Under the pieces are notes generated by a model. The model was not told the DNA's origin. It saw only the letters and a program-made list of their open reading frames with translations, and did no database searches. The position numbers and the translations under genes were made by a program. A DNA stretch of 64,000 nt from Dromiciops gliroides (lineage: Eukaryota; Chordata; Mammalia; Microbiotheria; Microbiotheriidae): assembly GCF_019393635.1 (NCBI RefSeq), contig NC_057863.1, forward strand, positions 3,646,334 through 3,710,333. Reading direction: 5' to 3'. This document shows, piece by piece, positions 30,843-41,742 of this stretch; the first letter of the stretch is position 1; each line of letters begins with the position of its first letter.

Positions 30843-31374
30843 CAATCTAGGTAATGTGGGGATGTTTTCCATGATTACTCATGTATAACTTATATTGAAT
30901 TGCTTGAGTTCTTGGGGGTGGTGGGGTTGGAAGGGAGGGAGGAAGAGAAGTTGTAACACAAAGTTTTTAAAAATTGATGTCAAAATTTGTTTTTACATAT
31001 ATTTTGGAAAATAAAATTCTAAACAGAAAAAATGTGTATTCCCTTCCCCATCTTCATTTTACAGATCGGGAAACTGAGACTGAGAGTGGCAATCTTGCCT
31101 TAGTCTTATGACTTCTTGCTTCCTGCAAGAACCCTGGAGCACATGGTATCATGGGGGTCAGTGCCCAGAACGGAGCCAAGTGGAATTGTCCTCGTGGGCA
31201 GGAATGCTTTTATGGAATCTTTGCTCATTGAATGGAATGTCCAGTGGCCATTGAAGAGCCAACTCCTATGTCCACTGAAGATTCTCTTCAGGTTCTCATC
31301 TTTATTTGTGAAACATGCCCAGCGCAGGAAGAAATGTGCTGATGAAGCATGACTCCAAGCCTCCTGGAGGGTCA

Positions 31375-31845
31375 ACATGGGAAGTGATCTCAGACCTCTT
31401 CTGGTACAATCCCATTTTACACTGGACCAATCTGGGCAAAATTGCCCAAGTTCATATCTTGGTTCATAATACAATCAGGATTTGAACTCGGACATCTGTG
31501 TTTCTTGGCACTGATACCTTTTTCTTCCATGTGTGGGCATTGACACAGGCTGGCTAGGCTAGAGGGAGGAGGGGAGATAGAAATCAGAATAACTAGCATA
31601 TATACAATGCTCTAAAGCTGGAATTGCCTATTATGGGTTTGCCTTATCTTAGTGGTGCTTGCCAACAGCTGGGTGAGGTAGGTATTACAACCCCATTTTA
31701 CAGATGACAAAACTCAGAAGTTTGATGATTTGTCCACGGTCATCCATCTCCGAAGTATCACAGGGTGAAGAGCTAAGTCAAGGTCTAGTCTGAAATCAAG
31801 CCCAACACTTTCCCCATATCACTTAACCACAGCACACCGCTTGTA
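31375..31845 (-). mobile_element. Two MIR-type SINE fragments
   Basis: About 31375-31510 (CAATCCCATTTTACACTGGA, CAGGATTTGAACTCGGACAT) and about 31590-31845 (GGTGAGGTAGGTATTACAAC, CCCATTTTACAGATGACAAA). Confidence 0.72.
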
Positions 31846-31849
31846 GTCA

Positions 31850-32285
31850 ATAGCAAAGTCTAGAGCAATCGATGAGTGTTGGTTAGCACGGATTCTGCCA
31901 TTGAGGGAAGTCAGCCCTCCTGGGTTTCACTTTGTCTGGCTTGCATCCAGTTGGTGCATCCAAAGGAATCTGAGGTCTACTCACTGCGGTGCCTTTGGAA
32001 GAGGCGCCAGCTCCCTTTACAGACCTCAGTATATGTGTCTGGCATGGTGGGGAGGCACAGCTGGTGGTGCATTTTACCAAATAAGCTATTCATTTCCCAG
32101 AGGCTTATTACCAGCTTGGATCCAGGAAGCTGGCTCTTTTTTTTTTTTGCTACAGCAGCTTGTGAAGACCAAGGTTTATGGCCCAGAGAGGTTGGCATCT
32201 GTGCTGGTGGAGGGGGACGCTCACACCAATGGAGTTATTGATCTTAGAAGAACCCAAGAACACCCAGCCAGCTAAGGAGAGGATA
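31850..32285. other. Unassigned intergenic DNA
   Basis: Nothing recognised. Overlapping 120-codon plus frames have no domain. Confidence 0.4.
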
Positions 32286-32291
32286 CTCATG

Positions 32292-32388
32292 AGGAAGGAA
32301 GGAAGGAAGGAAGGAAGGAAGGAAGGAAGGAAGGAAGGAAGGAAGGAAGGAAGGAAGGAAGGAAGGAAGGAAGGAAGGAAGGAAGGAA
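32292..32388. repeat. (GGAA)n microsatellite
   Basis: More than 20 nearly perfect GGAA units. Arrays of GGAA are ETS-factor core sites, though no use here is implied. Confidence 0.96.
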
Positions 32389-32399
32389 AAAAGGAAGGG

Positions 32400-32545
32400 A
32401 GAAAGGATTTATTAAGTCGCTTGTACTATGTAGCTAAGTTAGCTAGTACTATGTTCTAAGCACTGAACTAAGTACATGTTAATATGAGAGCCTGCTCTCT
32501 TTGAAGCCTCCCAACAACCCTGAGAGGTAAGGGCTGTCATGATCT
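32400..32545 (-). mobile_element. MIR-type SINE fragment
   Basis: An antisense MIR layout: ACTATGTTCTAAGCACTGAA, CCTCCCAACAACCCTGAGAG. Confidence 0.65.
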
Positions 32546-32984
32546 CAGGGCTGCCCAGGATATACTGAACTATCCATTTAAAGGCAGCATTTACTGGAAA
32601 GCTTGTCCATTCCAGCTGCTGTATTGGCAGAGCTCTCAGGCTCAGCTTCTCACCCTCTGGGCTTCTCTGTTCCAACATGGGAGTGGTGGCCACCCGTCAG
32701 CCAGCTCCTGCTGGTCCCCAATGCTGGCTCCAGCCAGCCGCCTCCCTTCTGTCTAGCCTGTCTTGCCTTGATGAGGAATTTTGCCTTCTGTCTCCCTCTG
32801 AGTTTCATCCCAGTCCCTCAACTGCCTATACTCAGTTCTCCAGAGTGGAGGAACTTGGTCTGACTTTGAGGAGTTGGAATCCATGGTCATGGTTCCCGGA
32901 TCCTGCCCCCATCTCTGATGCCAAAGCCCTTATGTGCTGGAGGACATCCTGGTGCTCAAAAGCTTAGCTACCAGACTCCAGTTA
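32546..32984. other. Unassigned intergenic DNA
   Basis: Nothing recognised. Confidence 0.4.
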
Positions 32985-33090
32985 GTCCTTCACCGAACAT
33001 TCATTAAAGTGCTTACTTTGTGCTACCTGGGTCCCTGGAAGAACGGGAGATTTTGTCCCTATCCTCAGTGAGCTTACATCCTACTACAGG
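32985..33090 (-). mobile_element. L2 LINE 3'-end fragment
   Basis: An antisense L2 end: CATTCATTAAAGTGCTTACT, then GTCCCTATCCTCAGTGAGCT. Confidence 0.65.
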
Positions 33091-33345
33091 ATTTGTAAGC
33101 TATGACTCAGAGCCTCACCCAGTCACCTATATTAGAACCTTCTGACTGTCACCCAAGGGTTCAGCCACCCTGCCCAAGGCTCCTATGAACTCTCCCACGG
33201 GATTTAGGGCATAAAACCCAGGGGTCCTCCCCATCCCCACCATCCCCAGGACTCATCAGCTACAACAAAGGATCCCTTTGGGGTTCTGTTTAATACACCT
33301 TTTCCTCTTGTGATTTGAATGCTATAGAGACCTCCCGGATGGGGA
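33091..33345 (+). mobile_element. Possible LTR fragment
   Basis: The order of signals resembles an LTR: a TATA-like GGGCATAAAACCC (33208-33220), then about 75 bp on a TTTAATACACC segment and TCTTGTGATTTGAA. There is no second copy in the window and no sure boundary. Confidence 0.3.
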
Positions 33346-33489
33346 AAGTCCCTCTTTCGGTTTGGTGCATTTCCCAGAGCTCTGTGGAGTCAAGTCCCAC
33401 AGCCAGGATGTATTAGTGGCTGTACTCCAGACCAAGTCATCTGGGCCCCCGAAGCAGCTCCTTTTCATCCTGCCCACCTCCTCTCCTAG

Positions 33490-33655
33490 AGTGAGTCTGT
33501 CTGTCTGGTGGTGTTTGCATGTGTCCTCCCCCATCAGACTGGGAGCTCCTGGAGGGCAGGGACTGGTTGGTGCCTCTCTGTATCCCCCAGAACTAAGCAG
33601 AGCGCTTGGCACACTCTAGGTGCCTGCTAAGTATTACTAACTGATTAACAATGGG
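33490..33655 (+). mobile_element. L2 LINE 3' end
   Basis: CAGACTGGGAGCTCCTGGAG, GGCAGGGACTGG and a terminal CTAGGTGCCTGCTAAGTATT. Confidence 0.78.
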
Positions 33656-33984
33656 GCACATCGGAACAGGACAGATGGAATGGCCGGAGGTCAGGGTGCT
33701 GAGCAATGTGCCCCCACGTGCTCCTCCTCCTCCGCCTTTTAGCTTAAGTCCAGTTCACTGCAAGTCACGGCATTGCCTCGATGTCACAACAACAGAAGGT
33801 GGGATGGGAAGTGAATGACAGGAATCTGTGGTGAGTGAAAGTTCATGTCCTCCAGTCTCCTACACAGAAGAGTCCTGTGGATCTTCCCAAACCCAGCTCT
33901 AAGTCCCTCTCCTCCTCAAGAAGCATCAGGGGCTCCCTACTGCCCCTGTAATTATCACCTCCTCTGTCTGGCATCCATCTTAGC
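33656..33984. other. Unassigned intergenic DNA
   Basis: Nothing recognised. Confidence 0.4.
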
Positions 33985-34530
33985 ACCGAAGAATTGGAGT
34001 TGGAAGGGACTTAGATATAATCAAATCTCACTCATTTTTACAGGGCGGGGGGAACCTGAAGCCCGGAGAGTTTCAGTTTCCCAGGGTCCCACTGACACGG
34101 TATCTGAGGTGGAATTCCAACCCACATCGTCAGGACTCCAAGTCCAGCAATCTCACCACCGCCGCTGCCCTCCTAGCTGTTCCTTGTGTCTGTGCCTTTC
34201 CCAGCTATCCCGTCTGCCCCTTAAAGACTCAGCTCAGATGCCAGCAGCCCCCAGAGCCCTCTCTTGACCCCTGTGGTCAGCACCCCCCATCAATTACTTT
34301 GAATTTATGTAGCATCGAGTTGGTATCAAAACGGGGTTTTTCTGAATCAGAGCATAAGCTTATTGAGGGCAGGAGTCTGATTCACTCTATCGTTGTATCC
34401 CCGACTTGAAAAGGCAGGATGGTGCAATGGATAGAGCATCGGCCTGTTAGCCAGGAAGACCTGGGCTCAGAGCCCGCCTCTGACTCGTACTGGTTGAGCG
34501 ACCCTGGGTAAGTCCCTTGACTTGTTGTTA
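33985..34530. mobile_element. MIR (-), L2 (+) and tRNA-derived SINE (+) cluster
   Basis: MIR antisense at about 33985-34165 (TGGAAGGGACTTAGATATAA). L2 end at about 34190-34405 (CATAAGCTTATTGAGGGCAG). Diverged SINE at about 34412-34530 (GATGGTGCAATGGATAGAGC, GCGACCCTGGGTAAGTC). Confidence 0.7.
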
Positions 34531-34744
34531 TTACCGGTGACACTGGGAGGCTCTAAGCCGCAGAGAAGGGGCTGCCCAGCATTGGTTGAGGTGCTTTCCT
34601 TCCTTGCATTTCCAATTGCAATGAAATCACAGACCTAGTTCCAGCATTTCACACAGACGAAGTACTTAAGAAATGCTTGTTAACTTGATTTCCGCTGATC
34701 TTCGAAACATCACCATATTTTCTTTTCAGGATCTTTTTATTTTT

Positions 34745-34995
34745 AGATGAAGGGTGAGGGGCTCCCTCCGGCCGCCGGTGCTAGGGATTCGCTCTGCCCA
34801 AGGCTGGGGGTGGGGGACTTACCCTGCCCGAGGCGGGGCTCGAGGGGCTCCCTCCGCCTGAGGCTGGGCGCGAGGCATTCACTTACTCTTCCCTGGGCCT
34901 GGCATGTGGGGCTCCCTCCACCCCGAAGCCGGTGCTAGGGACTGAATTTGCCAGGGGCTGGTGGCGCGTGGGCTGTCCAGCTGCACTGGCGGAAT
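34745..34995. repeat. GC-rich imperfect repeat block
   Basis: GGGGCTCCCTCC occurs at about 34759, 34838 and 34909. The first and last are each followed by GCCGGTGCTAGGGA. The block is GC-rich with CpGs in an otherwise ordinary region. Confidence 0.55.
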
Positions 34996-35039
34996 GTCTT
35001 TTTTGACGGTTTCCATCACACTCGCTTCGAGGAGGCTTG

Positions 35040-35300
35040 GTCTGTCCGGGTTTTCCCAGGGCCCTATCTTTATTGATGGTTATTAAAGTCATACCCCTAC
35101 CTGGCAATAATGCAACTACAAAGCTGGAGCTGGGGGAAGGTGCGTGGGAATAAGAGAGATACTGAAATCCCAACGGATCCCACCCTAATCAGAGCGTGGA
35201 GTGCCGCTATAAAGATAATAGTCAAGATTTCAGCCGACAGGTCTGGCCACTTAGGCACAGTTGGATTATTTTTTAAAGTGCGAAACAGCCCGGCTTGGAG
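35040..35300. promoter_or_regulatory. Candidate conserved non-coding element
   Basis: Repeat-free sequence with AT-rich patches (CTTTATTGATGGTTATTAAA, GGATTATTTTTTAAAG), a CTATAAAGATAATAG segment with a GATA core, and balanced composition. The call is inferred from texture only. Confidence 0.28.
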
Positions 35301-35454
35301 GATTTCGCCCATTCTTTTGGGAGGTGGGAAGAGGGCAAGCAGGAAGCCCACTTCGTGGGTGGGAAAGCTGAGTCAGCCCAGACCGGCTCTGACCCCACTG
35401 GGAGGGAAGGTTCCCCCTGAAGTCCTTGGAGAGGCAAACAGCAAAGAAGGGCTT

Positions 35455-35665
35455 TCCAGAAAGAGGTAAACATCAATTGGGCACATTTAAAAGAAAAAAT
35501 CACAACACCTGTTACTTTATAACACTGCGCAGGACTGATAAATGGGGCCATAAAGGAGGAGAGATAACAGGGTCTTCTCATGAACTAGCACCTTTCTCCA
35601 GGGACATTTATAGCCAGGAACTGGTTTGGTCTGCCATGAGCTCTGCCTTGGAAAATCTGTATCTC
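35455..35665. promoter_or_regulatory. Candidate conserved non-coding element
   Basis: A repeat-free island with GGGCACATTTAAAAGAAAAA, ATCACAACACCTGTTACTTT (an ACACCTGT T-box/E-box-like site near 35503), GATAAATGGGGCC and GGAGAGATAAC. It shows no match to the repeat families in this window. Low certainty. Confidence 0.3.
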
Positions 35666-35757
35666 TAGGAGAGGAGGGATGGTGCATGTAATAGTGAGCA
35701 CCCAAAAATTCTCCCCAACACAACTCTCTCCTCAGTGGGGTGGCAGGGGTGGGCAGC

Positions 35758-35842
35758 AAGCCAGTCAGTCAGCCAACCAACCTCCCTCCCTCCCTACCAA
35801 CCAACTGACCAACCACCAACTGACCAACCAACCAACCATATC
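35758..35842. repeat. (CCAA)n/(CCTC)n-type low-complexity tract
   Basis: CAGTCAGTCAGCCAACCAAC, a run of CCTCCCTC, then ACCAACCAACCAACC. Confidence 0.85.
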
Positions 35843-36097
35843 TTGTGAGTCCCATAATCCTATCACCAGAAGGGATCATTGGCCCCTTCCTTAATGGAGA
35901 GAATGGGCTGTGACCTGGTACTCCACTGAGGGCTCCCTGGAACAGTGCTGTGATCTCAGAGAAAATGTTCCTTCCCCCACCCCATCACTTGGTCCTGCCT
36001 GCCTGTCTATGCCCCATGTGTTTTTTAACTTCACAGAGTCATAGAAGCTTGGAGTCAGAAAGGACCACAGAGGCAGAGTCAGCTCACGTTGCACAAA

Positions 36098-36353
36098 GCA
36101 GCCAAGTGGTTCAGTAGATAGAGCTCTGGCCATGGACCTAGGAAGACCTGAGTTCAAATCCACCCTCAGACATGTCCTAGGTTTGTGACACTGGACTGGT
36201 CACTTCACCTCTGCTTTAGTTTTCTCAGCCATAAAATGGGTTGATAATAAAACCTACCTACCAGGTTTGTTGTGAGGATCAAATGAGACATTTGTACAGT
36301 ACTTTGTATGGTACCTGGAATATGGTAGGACCTTAATAAATGCTTGTTCTTTT
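36098..36353 (+). mobile_element. Full-length MIR/CORE-SINE
   Basis: Head AGCCAAGTGGTTCAGTAGAT, B box GAGTTCAAATCC, core TCAGCCATAAAATGGGTTGA, tail TTGTTGTGAGGATCAAATGA, and end CCTTAATAAATGCTTGTTC. Confidence 0.9.
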
Positions 36354-37140
36354 CATTTCTTTCTTCCTCACTGAGCTTGGATACCCCTAGTGAGGGGGAG
36401 CTCAGTACCTCCCAAGGGGTCTGTACCTCTCACGTATATCTCTAATCATTAGGACACCAAACCAACAACTGCCTCTTTGTCCAGCTACTTTCCCCCTCAT
36501 CTTTGCTCCTGGTTCTGCCCTCCAGGCTCAAGCAGAAGGAGGAGGATCCTTCCCCTCTGCAATGGTGCTGTGTTCAGATATTTTAACCTAGATCTCATCT
36601 CTGAGCCCACAACTCTTCTTTTTCTCCCAACTACCCCCCCCCAACTGTTCCTTGACCTGATGCTCCTCAGCTGGCATAGAGCTGAGGCATCCCTGTGGTT
36701 GCCCGCCTCTGGACCCTCTCCAGCTTAGAAGTGATCTCCCTCAGGGGTGGTGCCTAACTCCATTCAACAGACACTCATTAAGCACCACATGTGTGCAAGG
36801 ACTCAGCACCCTCAGCATTGAGGCTGCCAAGTCAAAGGGAGAGGCCAATTTGCTGGCATATGGAACAAGTGCCAATGGATGGAGTAGGCTTGCTCTGGGC
36901 CATCAAGGCTAGGCACCTGCAGAGTGACCCGGCAGAGTTGGAGCTGCCAGTGATTTCAAAGGGTGAGAGCTGAGAGGCATGGGTGGCTTGTCACTGAGTT
37001 CTGATGTATAGAGAACAGGGACAAAGAGACCCATCCCTGAACCTGGGAGATGTCAGGACAGAATGGAAGAGGGAAAGAGGAGAGAGGAGGGGCCTTCAGA
37101 GAGAGGGAGAATGCCCACAATTGTCCTGCCAAGCCTTTGG
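36354..37140. other. Unassigned intergenic DNA
   Basis: Only a short antisense L2-like end is visible (ACACTCATTAAGCACCACAT, about 36768-36800). Confidence 0.4.
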
Positions 37141-37144
37141 CCCT

Positions 37145-37790
37145 GGGGGAAAGGTCTGGGTTCAGGTGACCCTTCGAACGCTTGCTAGTTGTGCCACCTC
37201 TCCCGAGGGGCAGATCCTCATTTTTGTCATCTGTAAAATGGGCGTGGTCAGAATACTTGTAAGTGATTCTCATGTCCTGAGACTCTGAGGAAAACACCTT
37301 GTGAACCCTGGAGGAGTTCCTTAATCCTTCAACAGACCAGGCTCATCCTCACCTTTGGGATTCCTGCAGGAACTATTGCCGTGGCAGAAATAGAAAAACA
37401 AACTCTTCTTTGGTTCTCATGAGTGGGACCGTGCCTGATGCTCAGAGCTCTAGGCAAGATTTTACTCCTTATTTTGGTTATTCCTAAAATCACAGATGTA
37501 GAGCAGGAAGGGGCCTCTGGAAGGGCTAAGTGCACCCCTCCCCCGTTTTCATTTGAGGAAACTGAGGCACAGAGAGTCCATAATTGACTGAAGCAGGACT
37601 TGAACCCAGGTCCTTTGCCTATTATCTATGTCATCTCGTTTTATTTTTCTATATGTCAGGGCTGTGAAAGGCATATTACTTTTTTTTTTTCAGTTGAGGA
37701 AGCTAAGTAAGGTCCAGAGTGACTTGTTTGGGCTCACCCAGCAGGTAAACATTGGAGATAGGATCAAACGGGACTCCTGGGTGCTGCCTG
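37145..37790. mobile_element. MIR-type SINE fragments
   Basis: About 37145-37262 plus (TTTTTGTCATCTGTAAAATG). About 37485-37630 minus (TCATTTGAGGAAACTGAGGC, GGACTTGAACCCAGGTCC). About 37655-37790 minus (TTGAGGAAGCTAAGTAAGG). Confidence 0.65.
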
Positions 37791-38105
37791 GGAGGGGAAC
37801 CTCACATGGTGTGCTGTATTCATGAGCTGTCAGGCTACCTCAGATCCTGCCCCTGACTTGGTAAGCCTCCCCTTGCAGCTGCTGATCACCAAGCCCCAGA
37901 GGGGTCCTGCCCCGCCTCCCATCGGCTCATGCCAGAAGCTCGGTTGGGGGAAGGGAAGGTGGGAGCCCCAAATGCTTCTCACAAGTAGATCTCTGCATAA
38001 TAACTGGGGGAGACCCAAGAGGGGGTGGAGTTTCCCCATCTTAAATATTTGCCCTTCTACCTTCAATCCAGCATAGACTGTCATGACACTACGGTACATT
38101 TGTTT
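37791..38105. other. Unassigned intergenic DNA
   Basis: Nothing recognised. Confidence 0.4.
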
Positions 38106-38109
38106 CCTG

Positions 38110-38335
38110 CATAGGTTAAAGTGAAGGTTTAATCTTTGTTAATTCTTTTTTAAAAGGGAGGGGGAGAAGGAAAATGATCCCCATTGGCCACATGTTCTCA
38201 AATATTTCTAATTAATGATTAATCGCCCCTTGGAACTTTTGTTTGAAGTGGTCTGTGTTAGCTTAAACAGGAGAATGGTGATTCACTCTGAAGGCATTTG
38301 TGAAACATGAGTATTTACCTATGGACAATAAACGA
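38110..38335. promoter_or_regulatory. Candidate conserved non-coding element, homeodomain-site cluster
   Basis: An AT-rich, non-repetitive island. It has a dense homeodomain-type cluster (TTCTAATTAATGATTAATCG, about 38205-38224), nearby ATTGGCC and AATCTTTGTTAATTC (SOX/TCF-like), and GGACAATAAACGAATAG. It lies about 22.5 kb upstream of HES1. Of the islands in this window it looks most like a developmental enhancer. Confidence 0.38.
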
Positions 38336-38812
38336 ATAGGGAGATAAAATCCCACCAGGGTACCATTGGCATACGGAGCTGCAGATAGCCTGGAACTCTC
38401 CCTTGGAGAGGGTTCTGAAGGAGACAAAGATCGGGCATGACAAGCAAGTCAAAGGCTGATGCTTTTGAAAGGTTTCCATCACCTTGGCCCGGAGGCTGCT
38501 GTCCTGCAGTGTTTGGTAGAATAGTCAGCCTCCTCTCTCCAGCCCCGTCCCATGACCTCCTGAGCCACGGTCACCCAGCATGTCAGTGCATGCTGAGGGC
38601 CTTCAGCGTCCAGGATCTTGGCACAGTACCCAAAGGACAAGCATGAGAAATTCATGGGACTTCACCTCCTTGTACCAGAGCAGAGGAAACCAAGCAGTTG
38701 CAGGGGCTAAATAAAGAGTTAATGCATGGGGCTGCTCTCCAGTGTCGATGCCCAACCATCTGTCCTTGCATTTCCTCATCTGATTTCTCAGGGTTTGCAG
38801 AGCAGGATGATC
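38336..38812. other. Unassigned intergenic DNA
   Basis: Nothing recognised. Confidence 0.4.
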
Positions 38813-38814
38813 AT

Positions 38815-39175
38815 TCATATAGTGCTTGAAGGTCTGAAGAACATCTTACTCTATTATCTCACTTGATCCTCACTTGATCACAAGACTGGGAGGGAGATGG
38901 TATTAGTATTCACATTTTACAGATGAAAAAATGAGGCCCAGGGTCACACCTCTGGTAAGGACCTAAGGCAAGATTCTAGCTTGGGTCCTATGTTCGATTC
39001 ATTGCACCACCTACCTAGTTGCTACCCAAGAGGTGGCGATGAGTTTAGGATGCCATATTTAGAATTCGTAGGGACATTGGTGTTCATCTAGGTCTTCCTC
39101 TTCATATCATACATGAAGAGATTCAGGACAAGAGAGGGGAAGGGACTTATTGAAAGTGATAGAGCTAATTTCTCA
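38815..39175 (-). mobile_element. MIR-type SINE copies
   Basis: About 38815-39030 has the antisense layout (CATTTTACAGATGAAAAAAT, GGCCCAGGGTCACACCTCTG, TGCACCACCTACCTAG). A second eroded piece lies at about 39055-39170. Confidence 0.7.
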
Positions 39176-39179
39176 TAGA

Positions 39180-40370
39180 CATCTTTCCTATCGACCCCCC
39201 ACCCCATTTGTGTACCTACGGCATGTCAACGTAACCAGCTGGCAGTCAGAGGAGTAGTCTGGGTTCTGGTACAGAGTAACATTAACTGGCCCTGACAGAG
39301 ACTTAGTCTGAGACCTGGACTTCATAACCTCCAAGCTTGACCCACAGAATAAATGGGAACTGCATTTGCCAAGTCTGGAACATCCTCTTCTTCATCCACC
39401 TTCTCTCTCAACATTTATTGAGAGCCGTTGACATAGGAAAGCACTGTCGATAACCCTACAAAGCCAAAGTAGAATGGTGTCGATCATCCCCGGCCCCCCC
39501 CCCCGCCCCCACAACTCCCAATTTTGTCCATCTAGGGGAAATCACTTATTTAGTTTCAGGTTGTGCTTTCGGCTGCCTTCCTTTTCACAGAGAAACGATC
39601 CCTAAGCTATCCACTCAAGGCTTGACTTCTCTTTCCACCAAATGTCAGTTATATAAAGACCATCTTACAGTGAATAGAGAACAAACCCATTTATCCAAGT
39701 CAATGGCCAACAGCAATTAGAGCAGTTATACAGAGGAGAACAATCTAGATAACAGAGAGCGCTTCACAGAGCAAATAACCTCTTCACTGAGAGTGGGACA
39801 TTTTAGCTCAGCCATAAGAGAGGGAAAGTTCTCAATTTCACCCAAGAGGAAATTCCCCAAAGTGCCTACTGTGGGAAGCTGGGAATAGGGACGTGAGGGA
39901 GATACTTGTTTCTCTTTGGTTTCTTCTGTAATTTTTCTCTACCTCCAGGGACCTGTCCTTGTAGAGAACCCAGAACTGTGTAAGTCTTTTTTCAAAACTG
40001 GAGCCAAAAAAAGATCTTACCAACTGGCCCCTCACATAGGCACAGAACACTGAGTAACCATCCTCTACCAATAAGGAGAGTCTTATGCAAATAGACATGA
40101 GTTCCAGGTTACATTCCTCCTTGTAAAACCTCTTGTAAAATCAGTTAAGGCAAGCTTGAAACTTGCAGCCCTTTACACAAATGCTTTAAAAAAACAAGGG
40201 TGATTTTCCTGGAACCCCAGGAAACAAAAATAAATGACCCCAAGTAAAACAAATAGACATTTACAATACATACAGCAGCCATGGTACCTGAACAAGACCT
40301 GAGAGGTTACTGCAGTGACCACATGCCTCATCATGTACAGAATGTCACACATGTGCTTTTCAAAAGCAGA
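39180..40370. other. AT-moderate intergenic DNA, unassigned
   Basis: About 1.2 kb with no repeat family I can name. An octamer motif ATGCAAAT lies at about 40085-40092. An unclassified old transposon is possible. Confidence 0.35.
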
Positions 40371-40374
40371 TGCA

Positions 40375-41335
40375 TAAAATGTCACTCCCCAATTGAGAAA
40401 TGGTCCAACGGTCCGAACAGGCAGTTTTCAGACAAAGAGACCAAGGCTAACTATAGTCATGAAAAAATGCTCTAGATCACTATTGATCAGAGAAATGCAA
40501 ATTAAAACAGCTCTGAGGCACCACTTCACACCTATAAGAGAGGCTGAAATAACAAAGAAGGAAAATGCTGGCTATTGGAGGGGATGTGGGAAAGCTGGGA
40601 CGGTGATCCACTGTTGGAGTTGTGAACTGATCCAGCCAATCTGGAGAGCAACTTGGAACTCTGCCCAAAGGGCTTCAAAACTGTGCATACCCTTTGATCC
40701 AGCAATAACCACTACTAGGTTTATATCCCAAAGACATCCCCCCAAAAGAGAAAAAGACCTATCTGTACAAAATATTTCTAGCAGCTCTTTTTGTGGTGGC
40801 TAAGAATTGGAAATCAAAGGAATGCCCATCCATCAGGGAATGGCTAAACAAACTGTGTTATATGATGGTGATGGAATATTATTGTGCTATCAGAGATGAC
40901 AAGCAGGATGACTTCTGAAAGACTTTGAAAGATATGTATGGAATGATGTTTAGTGAAGAAGGCAGAACCAGGAGAACATTGTGCACAGGGACAGCCATAT
41001 TGTTGGATGAAGAACTGGGAATGACTTGACTATTCTCAACAATACGACGATTCAAGACAATCTCGAAGGACTATTGGTGAAACATACTATCCACCTCCAA
41101 AGAAAGAACTGATATTGATGGAACACAGATTGATGCATGCTATTTTTCACTTTCTTTTTTTCTTATATTCATGTTTTCTTGTACAAAATGACTAACATGT
41201 AAATGTTTTACATCATTGCACATGTTTAACCTATATCTAATTGCCTACCACCTGGGAGTGGGGAGAGGGAGGGAAGGAGGGATAGAATTTGGAACTCAAA
41301 ACTCTAAATAAAAATGTTGATTATAAAAAAGTATA
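40375..41335 (+). mobile_element. L1 LINE 3' end (ORF2 C-terminus and 3' UTR), 5'-truncated
   Basis: The L1 ORF2 C-terminal region is recognisable in shifting frames: REMQIKTALRHHFTPI, then GYWRGCGKAGTVIHCW and IPFDPA. An L1 3' UTR follows, ending CTCTAAATAAAAATG. Frameshifts make it dead. A target duplication around GCAGATGCATA/GTATATGCACA is possible. Confidence 0.88.
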
Positions 41336-41449
41336 TGCACAGATGCAGAACACAGCAATCCACAGTAAAGAAAGTCAGGCATAGCCAACAAGGCAAGACT
41401 AGAGTTGTGACAGGGTGATACCCCCCTTCTTTTTTTCCCTTCCCTCAGT

Positions 41450-41742
41450 GCCCACCATCATTTCCTGGCTTCTGTGGCTCCTTCCAAGTTTCTGCTAAAA
41501 TCCCACCGTCTACTAGAAGCCTTTCCAATCTCTCTTCACTCTAGCACTTTCTCTCTGCTGATCATTTCCTGTTTATTCTGCCTGTAGCTCATGTGTCCAT
41601 TGTTGTTGGCATGTGGTCTCCCCATTAGACTGGGAGCTCCTCAAGGCCAGGGACTTTCTTTGACCTTTCTTTGTGTCCCCAGTGCTTAGCACTGTACCTG
41701 GTACATAGAAGGTGCTTAATCAATGCTTATTGGTTGACTACA
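41450..41742 (+). mobile_element. L2 LINE 3' end
   Basis: A long, fairly complete L2 terminus: GCTAAAATCCCACC, AGACTGGGAGCTCCTCAAGG, CCCAGTGCTTAGCACTG and GGTGCTTAATCAATGCTTAT. Confidence 0.85.

Larger units (their letters stand above)
26810..31035 (+). mobile_element. HAL1-like (ORF1-only) LINE, interrupted by two LTRs and a SINE
   Basis: A long 5' UTR (about 26810-27946 without the inserted LTR), an L1-type ORF1, no sign of ORF2 endonuclease or reverse transcriptase, then a 3' region that matches the L1 3' ends elsewhere in the window (GCCTGGAAAGACCTACATGA; final GGAAAATAAAATTC). This is the layout of half-L1 (HAL1) elements, which depend on L1 machinery. Insertions inside it: LTR 27332-27858, SINE 29105-29228 and LTR 30308-30842. 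The exact 5' boundary is estimated. Confidence 0.72.
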
